This document shows positions 24,400-36,384 of a DNA stretch of 64,000 bases, one piece after another (within the stretch, counting starts at the first letter, position 1; every line of letters starts with the position of its first letter). Both the position numbers and the translations under genes were made by a program. Under the pieces are notes generated by a model. The model had not been told where the DNA came from, made no database searches, and was given only the letters and a program-made list of their open reading frames with translations. Source of the DNA: Coffea arabica (Eukaryota > Streptophyta > Magnoliopsida > Gentianales > Rubiaceae); assembly GCF_036785885.1 (NCBI RefSeq), contig NC_092317.1, forward strand, positions 8,930,501-8,994,500, written 5' to 3'.

Positions 24400-25352
24400 A
24401 CACATACCAAACTAATCAGATGATTATTGATGCACTGGCCTTGAAGAATAGAACTTCCTGCTGCTGGGTCATTTGTTGTTTTGTTAACTGCTAAGAAGCA
24501 AATTTCCACTTGATGGGAGCAGTCATTACTAGTTAAGGGGTCATCCCTCCTATGATACATTGAAATCAATTGATCGCACAGCTAAAGAACCTTTTCCAGT
24601 GCTGCTAAGACTATGAAATAGGGACGAAATTAATAAATGATAGGAAAAATAACACTTTGAATCCCAAAAGTATGAGGTTTGGACAATTTGCCTCCTAAAG
24701 TTTTATTGGTGAGAATTTCGTACGTAAATTTTTTTTTTTTAAGTGGGAGGTTTCGAACCTGGAACCCAATATATAAAATTAAAACTCTTTTAGTTCGATG
24801 CGATTGTAGTTGAACGCATGTTTTCAAGATAAGTTGCACTCTTGAACAATATTTGATCCTTAAAAAAGGATACATAAGGATCTTACCATAGACACTGATC
24901 TCATATATGTGCAATAATGGATTTTCAATCACAAAAATATTGGTCGAGATTTGTTCATCTTAAACTGTGGTTTAAAAAAAAACAGTAAAGGAAAGAAGTT
25001 TAGGATCCAGATTTATTAATTCCAACGACATGCATATTGTCAAAATCTCATGAATCTCTTTAAAAGGGCAAACTGGTTTGTCTGTAAATCACACGAAGAA
25101 AGAAGAAATTAGTTGAGAGAATTGTGAATAGACTTCTTTAACAAATCGATGATATTGCATAATTCTTCTCTGGAACCATACTTCTTGAATAAATCATCCA
25201 AAGAGTTATCAAGACGACATTTTGAGCATATGAAATGCGAACTTCAGACATTTCAGGGTTAGAAACATTGGAGGCAATTACCAAATAAGCAATATATAAG
25301 GCATGTCTGTAATCCTTCATTTGGTCAAGCCTATTTTCCTTAGACCATCTGC
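24400..25352 (-). pseudogene. Kaurene synthase-like (TPS-e/f) terpene synthase relic
   Basis: Two exon relics on the minus strand. The first (about 25136-25352, preceded by an AG acceptor) reads WSKENRLDQMKDYRHALYIA, then MSEVRISYAQNVVL, then, after a one-base frameshift, DDLFKKYGSREELCNIIDLL. This matches the ent-kaurene synthase/KSL region before and at the metal-binding DDxxD motif (ARISYAK..VLTT.VDD.FD in relatives); here the last Asp of DDxxD is Lys. The second (about 24412-24530) reads CSHQVEICFLAVNKTTND and LQGQCINNHLISL, ending at a GT donor, matching the exon in relatives with CSE.VEI.FSAL and LQGR.V..HL. Class I diterpene synthases of this clade ionise bicyclic diphosphates (or related substrates) in plastids. 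N-terminal and final exons were not found. The intron holds a SINE-like fragment. Confidence 0.75.
24712..24830 (-). mobile_element. SINE-like fragment
   Basis: On the minus strand there is a tRNA-type B-box-like GGTTCGAAACC, preceded by a possible A-box region ('gcatcgaactaaaagag') and followed by an A-run, the layout of a tRNA-derived SINE. No target duplication could be fixed. Confidence 0.4.
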
Positions 25353-25857
25353 CTACGTATATAAAAAAGGAAAGACTAGGTGTTGGTACATTTGTGTTTT
25401 GTGTAATTTGGTCCTCTTATTGTACATGTATAAATTTTCAATCACATTATTATGTTATACTGAAATTATATAAAGTATTTTATTCATGTACAGTATTTTT
25501 TCTACGCGTACAATAATGCAATGTGATCGTACACCAAATGTTATAAAAAATACAATAATTGGATTGAATGGCAAACAACCTCAACCGCACCGGCACCCAT
25601 TCCAAAAACCAAGAAGAAAGGTTGTCAGAACATCTAGCTGCAGTGAAACCTCTGAAACTCGAGGGTAGTCCTTGGTCAAAATTAAATTACCTCTCAAGTT
25701 TTTGAAGTTCTGCTTGGTTTTGAGCTTCACAATTATTAAAATCACATGTATTGACGAGTAATTGGAAATGGCTATTATCAAAGTTGGTGATCTAGATATC
25801 CAGAAAAGTACCAAGGATTATCTTAGTATTCCAGTAGTAGATCATTGAAAGAAAAAC

Positions 25858-27573
25858 TGGGAAGCTGTTAAAGAATGATAAAGCCTTCTCCTATTGCCCA
25901 CCTTCAAGTTTCAATGAATACATGGGATCCGATTATGCAGCCGTTGGTTTTGTACCATACGGCCCTTATTGGCGTGAGACACAAAAGATTGTTGTGCTTG
26001 AACTACTTTCAAATCAGAGGCTAGAAAGACTGAAGCATGCCAGGATATCTGAGATAGAAATTAGCATCAAAGATGTGTTCTATGGTTGGAAAAGCGATAT
26101 GGCTAATGCTGCAGCAAAAGTTAATATCTACCAGTGATTCGAGGAATTGTTTTTTAGCATAATGGTGAAAAAAATTTCCGGCATGAGATACACTGAGTCT
26201 GAAATTTGCTTGAAAAGAATTGCTCAATGTAGAAGGCTGGTTAAAGAAATTGTACAATTTTCCGGGCAATTTGTTTTGTCAGATGCGGTTAAATTTCCAT
26301 TTATTTAAATGGATTGACAAGCAGGGACGTTCTCATGTTCATCAAGCGTGTCTCTAAAGAGCTTGACAATCTTATTCAAATTTGAGTAGATGAACATAAT
26401 GAAAGAAAGATGAAGATCAGTGAGTCGGAGGATGAGCAACAAGACTTCATTGATTGATTGCTTGCAGAAACTAAAGACAAGAACCTAATTCGGACACACA
26501 AGGGCCAGTAATCAAGGCCACACTAATGCTGATCCACTCTCTTCAATACTGTGTTTGGATAGAGATTTCTTATACTGTTTTTTTGTTTTTTCATTTTTCA
26601 TTACTGATTTTATGGCGAACATGAATAATACATGTTTTGGGCGTTAAAATACAAATGGGAGGACTAGTTTGGTCAGATACCTATTTCTATGGCGTCTGCA
26701 TTTTAAGTTTGTTGGATATGAGCAAATTGTCTTTTATTAGAGAGTTTGGTCAACTTGTTTCTCATTTTTGTCCAATTAACCAAGAAACTTGATTCAAGAG
26801 AGTTCAATTGTGACAATCTGAAAGAAGAGAAGTCAACAATTATCCTACAATTGTAGTAAAAACCTCGTAGCTAGGGTGAGTTTTACCAAGCCACTGGCCC
26901 TTTGGTCCAGTGGTCATCCCTTTCTTTGGGATGCTGGAGGGGTTTAACCCCTGCCTCCCACAACTTGCCACCCTACGTGGCTGGTCTTTGTCCCCACGGG
27001 GTAGCTCGAGCGGTCCGTTCCCCCTCCTTAGGGTATGGCGACCTTCCTGGCTTGTCCAGGGTTCGAGTTCCGCTGTTAACGTGTTCGGTGTGGAGTGGGG
27101 CCTCCTCTCCCGGGCTGCAGGGGATTAGTCGGGCCCCGTAAGGATTGACCCGGACACCCCTGTGTCAAAAAAAAAAAAGGGTGAGTTTTACGTACCATGC
27201 TTTGCCCTCTCGCAAGTGTATATGTGCATATACGACATGATGCTTTAGTGTGCGATACAAGTCTTATCTATTTATTATTTACTTTGAAACAAGTTTGAGA
27301 TCTTACAATGATTGATAGGAAGAGTACAAATATATAGAGTATAGGTACATACAGTGCAAGGAAAATCAACATGGGTATGTGTAAGTTGTCACATTTACTA
27401 AATGGATTGGTGATTAGAAGCAAACTCTCTTGTCTGATATCAAGAGTTTAATCTATCTTCAGACTATACTGAAAGAATCAAAATGATTATATCTAATCCG
27501 CAAGCCCCTTTATCATTGCCTCGCCAAGCCTTGGAAGGCTGTCATGCTTTCCAAATCATGCACTTTATGGGTG
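25858..27573 (+). pseudogene. CYP82 pseudogene, paralogue of the 36385 gene
   Basis: Exon-1 homology starts abruptly at 'ctgggaagctgttaaagaatg' and runs to about 26560, paralleling codon 89 onward of the gene at 36385 (AAVGFVPYGPYWRETQKIVV; LELLSNQRLERLKHARISEI). The first 88 codons are absent. A small deletion follows KE, TGA replaces a Trp codon in YQ-stop-FEE, and several more stops and frameshifts follow (for example IQI-stop-VDEHN). The intron donor ATG|GT is changed to ATGCT. Exon 2 (about 27436-27573) keeps only the K-helix region (ESKWLYLIRKPLYH-like) and then jumps to the C-terminal PNHALYG text, so the PERF and haem-loop segment is deleted. Non-functional. The 3' flank also matches the 36385 gene, showing a segmental duplication. 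Confidence 0.9.
26887..27178 (+). mobile_element. tRNA-derived SINE with 13-bp target duplication
   Basis: A 292-bp GC-rich element with an A-box-like TTTGGTCCAGTGGT near the start, a B-box-like GGTTCGAGTTCC at about 27060, and a terminal A12 run. It is flanked by GGGTGAGTTTTAC at 26874-26886 and 27179-27191. The paralogous intron at about 37660 reads 'gagtgagttttactatgc', the empty site. Two overlapping open frames inside are not genes. Confidence 0.9.
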
Positions 27574-28767
27574 GGAATTTAATGCATCAGACTTCAAGTA
27601 TCCTTGTGGCAGAAAAAAAATATGTATTAATTTGAACAAAATCTTATGTATAAATACTTAAATAGTAATCAAACAGGGAAAAAAAAAAGAAGCTTTGAAT
27701 CGATCACTTATGAGAAGGTAAAAGACATGCAAGCATAGCCCATCCTGATGCCTGCAGTGATTATCAAATTACTCGATATTGTTTGGTAGAAGATTAATAG
27801 GTCATGTATGACCGTCTTTATGTTTCTACTGGAGTAATTGACATATCCCTAGACGAGTGACAAAAATAAGGGAATTCCAGATAGGGATCCTTGGAACTAG
27901 GCTTTCTTTTCTTTGAAGAACCATTTCTTGCAGCTCTCTTCACTAGTACTATCTATCATTAACTTCGGGTAAATTACTAATAACTTGTAGTTGGTCATAG
28001 TACTATAGGACTCCTCTAATGTTTTAAAATATCTATATCATCCCCTTATACTTTTATGCAAAGTAAAATTTTGAAAGAAAATAGTCGCCATAATTTTTAG
28101 TTGAAATGCCAGTATTAACATGAGAAAAACTTTAGTGCATAAATAATTATATAATGATTGAATGCGGAGGAAAAGTGTTCCGATCGAGTTTATGAGAAGG
28201 TAAAAGACATGCAAGCATAGTCTATCCTAATGCTGATACGTTTATTATGCATTTGAATTGAATGATTGATGAAAGATTAAAATATTCGCATGTTCCTCTA
28301 AGTTGTTTGCAAAGTTTTTGAATTTGTAATCACCAATATATCACGTCAACGTTTACTTCACTGAAGCTTTCGTGATCTACGTTGATACCTGTGCCTAGCT
28401 ACCATAATCCCCGGGAGGAGGGGGGGGGGGGCGCTGTTCAATACAATACAAAACACCCATGTCATTTGTTGTAGGATTCATCTTTTTGTTCAGTCTCAAG
28501 TTTGCCACTAAGACAGTAACTGTGTTTGGAGACCTTTATTCACCGAAGACAAACTTTACTAAAATTGATCAGAATTGAATGATCTAAAGAAAGAATATGG
28601 TTTAATGAAAGGTGACTTGGCTGTTTTGGTAAACTCAGCTAATTAAGCTAAGAAGAATTTGAGAATAAAATTTTGAAGAGCATGTGCCGCTTTGAACTTT
28701 CGTCTTTCATATTTCTAATTTAGTTTATATTTTGATTTTGCTATGACCAAAAATCTGGAAGATATTA
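27574..28767. other. 3' flank of the CYP82 duplication, spacer
   Basis: 27574-27960 matches the DNA after the intact CYP82 gene (38864-39300), for example 'gctttcttttctttgaagaacc'. A stretch around 27705-27755 ('tgagaaggtaaaagacatgcaagcatag') is repeated at 28193-28225. A G homopolymer lies at about 28418-28431. No gene. Confidence 0.6.
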
Positions 28768-28781
28768 ACTTTCTGTGTGCA

Positions 28782-29022
28782 ACCAACTACCTTTAGAGTA
28801 GTTGACCATCAGGTGCAGGTCAAGGGATTGAATCCCTTGACTTGCATTCATGCTCAGAATTTCTTAAAAGTTTCACTAGACACCCGTTCAGTCTAATAGT
28901 GATTTAGTCCCCTTCGAGTTCTCCCTCAATTCATTTGGGCCCACCCTCTCCCCCTGAGTATAAAGTAGGAGTAGGAGTAGGATAGGAAATCTATCGTGTA
29001 AAAAAAAAAAAAAAAAAAAAAA
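28782..29022 (+). mobile_element. SINE-like retroposon with 14-bp target duplication
   Basis: ACTTTCTGTGTGCA flanks the element at 28768-28781 and 29023-29036. It ends in about 24 A residues. Internal text 'aagggattgaatccc' resembles a B-box and 'tagagtagttgacc' an A-box. The family differs from the SINE at 26887. Confidence 0.8.
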
Positions 29023-29579
29023 ACTTTCTGTGTGCATCGGGAATAAAGTTACTGAAGTTTGATATATTACCATTTTGGTTCCTACTTATTTTCGTTGTCC
29101 ACTGATTTGGTTTCAAAAGTTTTGACAGAACTAGCTTAGTTCTTAATTCTCAATGTTGAACAATTTGTATTATCAAATTTGCAAGCCGATTCGGTCTTGC
29201 TGTGCTATGATACCCCTTGAGCTGATACATTGTTCTAATTCCATGATAAGTATGTGTGTGAAGCACAGATGCCTCCTCAGTTCATGGTCGATTAAATTTG
29301 TTGCTTATTATGTACGTGCAGATGTAATTGGTTTGTGTATATTTGGCTACACTTTCTTCAAGAAGCTAGATTGCTAATTGCTTTAGTGCATGATCGGCTA
29401 TTTACGCATTTCACAATGACCAGGAATTGCTATCTAATTTTACCTACATTTATCTTAAGAATGAATCTTATATACACTGATAGTGTATATACCATCACCA
29501 TTAGATTTATGATATATTTGCAAAAATTAGATTTTAAATTTAAATTTTACATAATTGTCATTTATCTAAAACTGACAGT

Positions 29580-30700
29580 ATATAAATTGAGGAGGTGTTG
29601 GATATCAGTTTCCTCGATCTTTTTTTTGTCTTTTTCCCCTCTGAAAGCTTCCCTTGTTTCACTCTGAGCCTTAGCCATCACACCTGGATTTCTAGTCATC
29701 TCGGACACCGTCCACTCTATAGTGGTAAATGGATTGTCAATTACCCCAACAAGCATATCCTGCACCAAGTTCAATTACAAAATTCTTTGTTAAAACTAAA
29801 AAAGTAATGATAATAAAACAAAAACAAAATGGTTGAGCTACCACTTACGGGAATGACAGCTTTGATATTATGTTTGGTGATCGGAACTTGATATTTACAG
29901 CTTGCTTGAATTCTTAGCAGGACATCAACTAGCTCTTCATGGCCTAACTGACCAGTGGCTGCTTTTGTTCCTTCTAGTTTGTTAATATGCTGTTCAATAA
30001 TGTTTTCCAAATATTTATCTTAGCTCACAGCGGATATTCAGAAGTTGAGTCTTCACAGACAATGGGGGGAGAAGAATAGTGGATGATGGAAACAGATCAG
30101 AAACATCGAAGCCACCTGTTAAGGGAACTATTTGTTTGAGTAGTTGCAAGAGGCTCGTCTTTGCTTACTTTCCCAAATGCTGCTCTGCAAACCACAGAAC
30201 TCGTGTATGAAGACGCCAAAGTCTTGATCGATGAAATTAGGTGCAAAGCCTCATCTTGCCGAATAGATTCAAATGATCTGACATTTTTAGCGCTCAGAAG
30301 TTCCAAGGTGCATGCATATTTACGCATTTGTCTCCAAAAGCCACCATATTCACAGAGCACCATGTCTAAACAATTATAGTCTAAGATTTCTCCAGCTCGA
30401 AATTGAGTGCGATTTGCAAAGGCAAGATCATGAGTTTTCATGATCTCTTTTGCCAACCGTGGTGACGAGACCACAACTGAACAAATTTCACCTAGCTGAA
30501 GGTTCATTAGGGCTCGATGTTTTTGAGCTAATTTTCGGAGAGCATGATAGGTGGGAATCCTATCAAATGATGCAAGTGTCCTATAAAAGGTAGTTTCCAT
30601 GGAGATGGTGGCAGTTTTTGGGCTACTTTTGGTCTCCTCAACCCCTCAAAACAAAGCATAGGAAAAGAAAGGAAGCAATGAAGTTGACAGGAACTTCCAT
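29580..30700 (-). pseudogene. Second CYP71D-like P450 pseudogene, 3' truncated
   Basis: The start is ATG at 30700 (MEVPVNFIASFLFLCFVL, a membrane anchor). A frameshift leads into GLRRPKVAQKLPPSPWKLP and FIGHLHHLIGFPP, the proline-rich hinge. Another shift leads into YHALRKLAQKHRALMNLQLG and YGGFWRQMRKYACTLELLSA. Next come GGFDVSDLFPSSTILLPP, then ENIIEQHINKLEGTKAATG. Exon 1 ends at 29849 with a GT donor; exon 2 starts at 29760 after an AG. Exon 2 reads DMLVGVIDNPFTTIEWTVSE, with the oxygen-binding AGTDTS motif destroyed, and stops making sense after EETDIQ. The K-helix and haem-loop are missing. It is 1.1 kb instead of about 1.5 kb of coding sequence. Non-functional. Confidence 0.85.
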
Positions 30701-33700
30701 TGGATGGTTTTCTTCTTGTACGCTCTCTTTACAGTTTGCGTTATCTGCTGTATATAGAAACTTAAACATATAATTAAGGATAGGGAAAATTCCACTTTTC
30801 ATCCCCAAACTTTGTGGTGCAGCAAATTTAGTACATGAATTATCAATTTTTGGACACAACTAGTCCAGAAACGGTAAGTTTGATGAATTTACATGGAAAA
30901 GCCTCACGTGACCAGCACGCGATCATGATTGGCTTGTTAATACAGTTCTTTGTTAATGGAAATGGCGACAATTTGTTCAAATTGGCTTGTTAATATAGTT
31001 CTTTATATTTACAGTGCTTAATAGATCATCACAACTTGAATTTCTATTTTATTTATTACCGGCTCTTTTGGGCAATGGAATTTACTGTAATAATTGGATT
31101 TGTTTAGCTGGCCTGTTTTTGCCATGCTTTAGAAAATTAAAATACGTGTTTGGATAGAAGATTATTTGAAATTTTTTTTTTTGAATAAGATTGTAGTAGT
31201 TTTATTTTTGATATAATATATGAGATTGAAAATTGTGTGTGCGACATAAGCAAAACAGTTTTTGCAAAATTTTTTTTCTCAAGCATGCTATCCAAACAGA
31301 GCCTTGTCCATTGGGAGGGTATGTTTTTCGAGTGTTTGTCCAAAACTTTATAGCTAACTTATTGTTGCTGTTTTAGAAGAATGTTGATGTTTGTTCAAAA
31401 CACGCAAAACATCCTCTATTTTTTCAAAATACCATCTTCCTCATCCCTTGTCACCCGCCACCAGCCACCACTACCCAACTCCGCCACTAGTAACCTACTT
31501 AATGTAATTTGTACTTGATATTTCTCTAAAACTTGTAGGTGTTTTAGAGTATTACTGTAGATTGTGTTTTAAACAGACTATGGTCTTGCAGGTTTGTGTT
31601 TTATTGCGCCCAACTTGTACCAAACAGCTTGTGTTACTCGTTTTGTACCGTTTTAGAGTGTGACTTTTTTTTTTCCCTCTCTTCTTCCGGATTTGTTTAT
31701 AACATATTGTCACACCGGAAGGTGCATCCTCGTTAGCTATTTCTACTCTTCCATTAGACAAAACTTTCCCAAAATGCTTAAGATACCATCTAAATATTGG
31801 AAAACCATTAAACAAAGAAATAGATAAAGGGTCAGTCTGTGGCTGTTGTAAGAGGGGAAAAAAAAGGCTGGAATATGAGAAATGTCTCTAAATTGGAAAA
31901 TTAACACGGTGCCTAATTTAAGATCTCTCCTGCAAAAAATTCAATTATAGCTGTGCAAAGAAGCAAACTTTGGGCATCAAAATCGACCGCTAAGTTGAGG
32001 AACTAATTCCATACGTTGTCTTGATCGTCTGTTTGACCCAGAAAACTGCCTATGAAAATATGCACAAAAAAATATTTTTTTTTATGGCTTCCTGGTCTCA
32101 CAGTTGTCAATTTTGATCATTCAGATTTATGCCTTCTAGCGTGTGTTAGGGGAGTGTAACAGTCGTGGGTGAATGAATTAGAATTCGAAGGCGCCAAAGT
32201 TGTATTTGAAGCCACAGATATAAATGGTCATCTTAGGTATAAAATATTAACCAAAGTTTGTTTGACGAGTCATGAGTGTGCCTCGTTAAGAAGTATTAAA
32301 TTTTTAAAAAAGTAAATTTAATTAAGGAAAATGTATAAATTTTAAAAAATAATTATTAGAGTGTACATTTAACTCGGCCGGCATGGCGATGCCATAGCAC
32401 CTACTTTAAGGCTTCCAATAAATGTTAACATGAAGTTGAAGGCATGATCTAGATTTGTTTGCAGGATAAATTGATGTAGTGAAGTGTACAAATAAACTGG
32501 TCCAATTGATTGATTAACTACAGTATTTAAAATCACATAAGATATTTGGACGTGATTAGTTAATTATTAGTGATGGGTAAAAATTGTATAAAATGGTGCC
32601 TTGTCAAGCAAATTCGTCAAACAAAGCAAAGTTATTGTACATACTAACCAATAAATAAAGACATATATGAGGTCATTATAACTCAACACTTTAACATAAT
32701 TTTTTTGACATGCAACATGCATTTTTCTACTTACACTATAAACAATAATAAAAAATGCATTTTACTTTGAATTTTGCTTGTTTATATTGCCGTTAAGTAA
32801 CTAATACTGATAAAACTTTACCATCTTTTTCGGTTTTTCACTTGTCATGCAAATCTTGACTTTTATCTTTTATCAAGTATTCATATTTATCATGTAAGAC
32901 TTGATTTCTATCAAGTATTCATATTCTCTGATAATTAGGCGAAAATAAGTTTAAATTACATTACATTACATATCCCGTAAATATTGAAGGAAAAGTAAGA
33001 ATATTTTTTGGGATTATTTTCATGTTAAGCTATTATTTATTTTTACTTAAATTACATTGTGTTTGAAAAAAGAACTTGATGAGTAAAATTTTAAAAATAA
33101 AAAAATATAAGAGCATGTAGAATTAGTATACGAGAAATTATTAAATCCAAGGCCAATTTTATGAATTATGAAAACTTGTTGAACTAATGTGAGAGAGAGA
33201 AAGAAATAGAGAAGAATGTGAATGAGTAGGAAAAAGCCTTAATCGGAGAGAGAATAAGAGGATTAATTAGTAATCTAAAGAAAATCAAGAAAAATATATG
33301 GAAGTTGACTGATTGAAAATAATATTGGTATTTGAGAAAAAATTGCTCTAACAGAACTATTACTGCACTAAAAATACTTAATATTGTATACCATTATAAT
33401 GTTCCGCTTGTAAAAACATACTTAAATTTAGATAAAGCTATGAAGAAAAAAATAAAGACAAAAAAGCAATTACCCTAGTAGGAAATCAAGAAAGTAACTT
33501 GTAAAAGCATAACAGCTTACGAGGACTAAGTTACTAAATTAAAAGCATTATATGGACAATATTTTGCGTATCGCAAATGGAAATAATGATTCCAGTAAAG
33601 TTTCAAAGTATCAAGGGAAGATACAATAAGGTGTAAGAAAACATTTCTTTTTCCCATACACAGGGGAGGATGCCACCCTTATATTTTATTAAAATAAAAT

Positions 33701-34503
33701 TAAAAAATGTAGGGAGACATAAATCTTACTGCCAAAACACAATGGCAAATTTACAAAAAATAAATAAGGAATATTACTCCCTTACACCATTAAAAGCAAT
33801 ACATTTCCTAAATGATGAAACTTGTAACTTATCCATTCTAATAGCACCGCCACCCATGTAATAATTGTGCGTCCCAAATATTTTTGTTCCCTTTCTTTGA
33901 CTTAATCGTGTTTCTATGATTACTTAGCAAGGAAACCTAGGGCTACCTTTGCAAACATATACACTGAATCACTTACTTTTTATTAATTCTTTGTTTTTGG
34001 TTACTCTAAATCTTACCAGAGGTGAGACAGAAAGGGGCGGATTTGAGAGTTGAACCAAAGACTTCATAGTTTACTATTTAATGTCCCCACTAATTAAACT
34101 TAGTTTTAGTTATATGGAAAAAAAAAACAAAGTTTAATACATTTAAGAGATTCTCATTATATAATTCTACTGTGTTAATGCTAATCTAAGTTCTCAGTTC
34201 AATCCAGCAAAGGAAACACATGGGTTCAAAATATTTTACCAGTTGCACCTAGATCATATGCCGATGCATTTAAATCCTGCAACTTTGCAACATTTAAAAA
34301 TGATTATAAGAATTAGTTAGAATTCACTTAAACTTAGAAGGTTCCAATCAGATTACAAAAATTCTTTAGAATCACAAATGACAATGATTACTAAAAAAAT
34401 TATTGCATATTGCATATTGATCAAATTTACGAAATTAAAGCATCTGATTGTGAAACTTGCACTTGAATAATCAACCTCGTTCTTCTCTTTCTACTAATTG
34501 TTC
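30701..34503. other. Long intergenic stretch, no gene seen
   Basis: AT-rich DNA. 30890-31020 has a short direct repeat ('ttggcttgttaatacagttctt'). 31143-31310 looks like a worn MITE ('gtgtttggatag...ctatccaaacagag'). Around 34015-34130 a minus-strand stretch with 'tggttcaactctc' may be an old SINE. No coding region, structural RNA or long repeat is recognised. Confidence 0.4.
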
Positions 34504-34511
34504 AATGAAAC

Positions 34512-34969
34512 TAGAGCTGCAAACGAACCGAGTCGCTTGCGAGCGGCTCGAGTCAAGCTTGACTCGAGCTCGAGCTGGCTCGAGTCGAAATTGAGCTCGA
34601 ACTCGAGCTCAAGATATTAAGTTCCGGCTCGCGAGTTCGAGTGTATATATATATATATATATATTATTTTTTTATTTTAAGTATATATATTTTTTATTTT
34701 TTATTTTAATAGTAAAATTATATATATCCTTAATATTTTATTATTTATTAAGAAAAAAAATATTATTTTATTTATTTTTTAAAAAATAAAATATAATTAT
34801 TTTTTATTTTTTTCGAGTTCGAACTCGCTCGAATCAAGTCGAGCTCGAGCTCGAGCTTGAAATTGTCGGCTCGTCGAGCTCGAGCTCGAATTCGAGTTCA
34901 CTAAAATTATGTCAAGACTCGGCTCGATTAGGCCAAAACTCAATTCGACTCGGCTCGTTTGCAGCCCTA
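34512..34969. mobile_element. hAT-type MITE, second CTCGAG-rich copy
   Basis: The ends are TAGAGCTGCAAACG and, inverted, TAGGGCTGCAAACG. The 8-bp flanks are AATGAAAC (34504-34511) and AATGGAAC (34970-34977). The 458-bp body has CGAGCTCGAGCTCGAG-type runs at both ends and a (TA)n/AT-rich core. Same structural style as 4098-4590. Confidence 0.85.
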
Positions 34970-34977
34970 AATGGAAC

Positions 34978-36384
34978 TTATTCACAGGCAATAAACAAAA
35001 CGATTTTAGCTTCCAAGATTGAAGAAATAATAAAAAAAAAGGTGTTGGGAAAAAAAAAAACAAAGCAAACCCCTGCCAGCTGCACCCATTACTTCTCAAT
35101 GTTCTCATGCACAGCCTAGGTTTAAGGAGAAACCCATGTGATCTGTCATGTGACAACACCCTTCTTTGATCACCAAACACGGGCTAAAATTCATCACCCT
35201 CATTATAAAATTGGAAGATTGTCATCCATGATAGTAATTTTTTTAGTATGTGGTAGCGTAACTAATAAATTTCCTCGAAAAGGGAAACTACTCTTCTTGT
35301 CCTCTTCTTGTTTAACGAGCATTTATCCTTCTGTTATGGCATCCCTATCTAGTCAATCAAGATTCAAGAACATGTGGTCTCTTATATCAATTTAGATATG
35401 GATCCATATCCGTCGAAAAGATATATTTTCATACTTGAATCGGACATCGATTCGGTCGAACTTAGGGTCAGAGGTTAATGAATTCAACCAGATATCATAA
35501 ATACATCATTCACACACACAAATATAAATATATCATTCTTTTTCCTGCAAATAAAATCTACAAAATATAACTAAGAACCTAGTGATCCAAATCCATATCC
35601 AATCCACCAAATTCATCCAAACTTAGAAAATTCACAAAATAGAAATCTCATACATTTTAACTTTGAAGTGTTCGTCAATTTGTTTGTCTATTTTTTTCGC
35701 ATTTTCCCTCTTTTTTTGAAGTTTTATTTGGTCAACAAGTCCAAAGGTCTAACTGGTCAAAGATAAAAAAGAAAAAGTAGAAAAGGGCGAAAAAAGAAAA
35801 CCCGATTTGGTTCGGTTCTTCTGGTTCCGATCAAACCCGATCAAAAATTGAGTTTGACCAAGTTTTAAATCATCTGACTTTATGAGGTGATTCAGACCGG
35901 CTGTGTGGCCAGCTCTCGATTTGATTGATTGGTCTGATCTGAGTCTGAAAACAATGTCGAAAAGAGAGCCTTACTTGAAATATTTTCATTGCCTTCCCTA
36001 AAATTTGAAATGATTCTTAAACTACTTCATTTAATCCAAAATTTTCTACACAAAAATAGAATGATTTATACATTTTACACTAAAAATTTAATTAACAGAT
36101 TTAATGGGTTCATATTGTTTTTAAACTTCCTTTATCTTTAAACTAGTAATATAATGCGGCATTGCTCGTTAACTTTTCAACATTCGATAGTTCATTAAAG
36201 TATATAATTTCTTATGTTTTATTACTTTCTTTTCAAGATTTATGTATGATTAAAGTAGAGTATGTAATTTTAGACCGGATGAAGGTGTATGGTTTGGCTT
36301 GTCAAAAATCAAAGACGTAAAAGAAGTGTAAGCAGTTCAATCTTCATAGAACTTTGGGTCGTCTACTCTGCGAAGAAAATCAGA
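34978..36384. other. Spacer and upstream region of the intact CYP82 gene
   Basis: No gene seen. A TATATAA at 36201-36207 lies 178 bp before the CYP82 start codon and is the best visible promoter candidate, though weak. 35760-35950 has 'cggttcttctggttccg' and 'gaccggctg' words like those at the ends of the 46497 element, possibly an old relative. Confidence 0.4.

Noticed and set aside
26902..27141. GC-rich open frames of 72-79 codons
   Set aside because: They lie entirely within the SINE defined by the 13-bp target duplication.
36289..36384. Longer N-terminus for the intact CYP82 from an upstream in-frame position
   Set aside because: The extra 32 residues have no P450 likeness; the ATG at 36385 starts directly at the membrane anchor, giving the usual family length.
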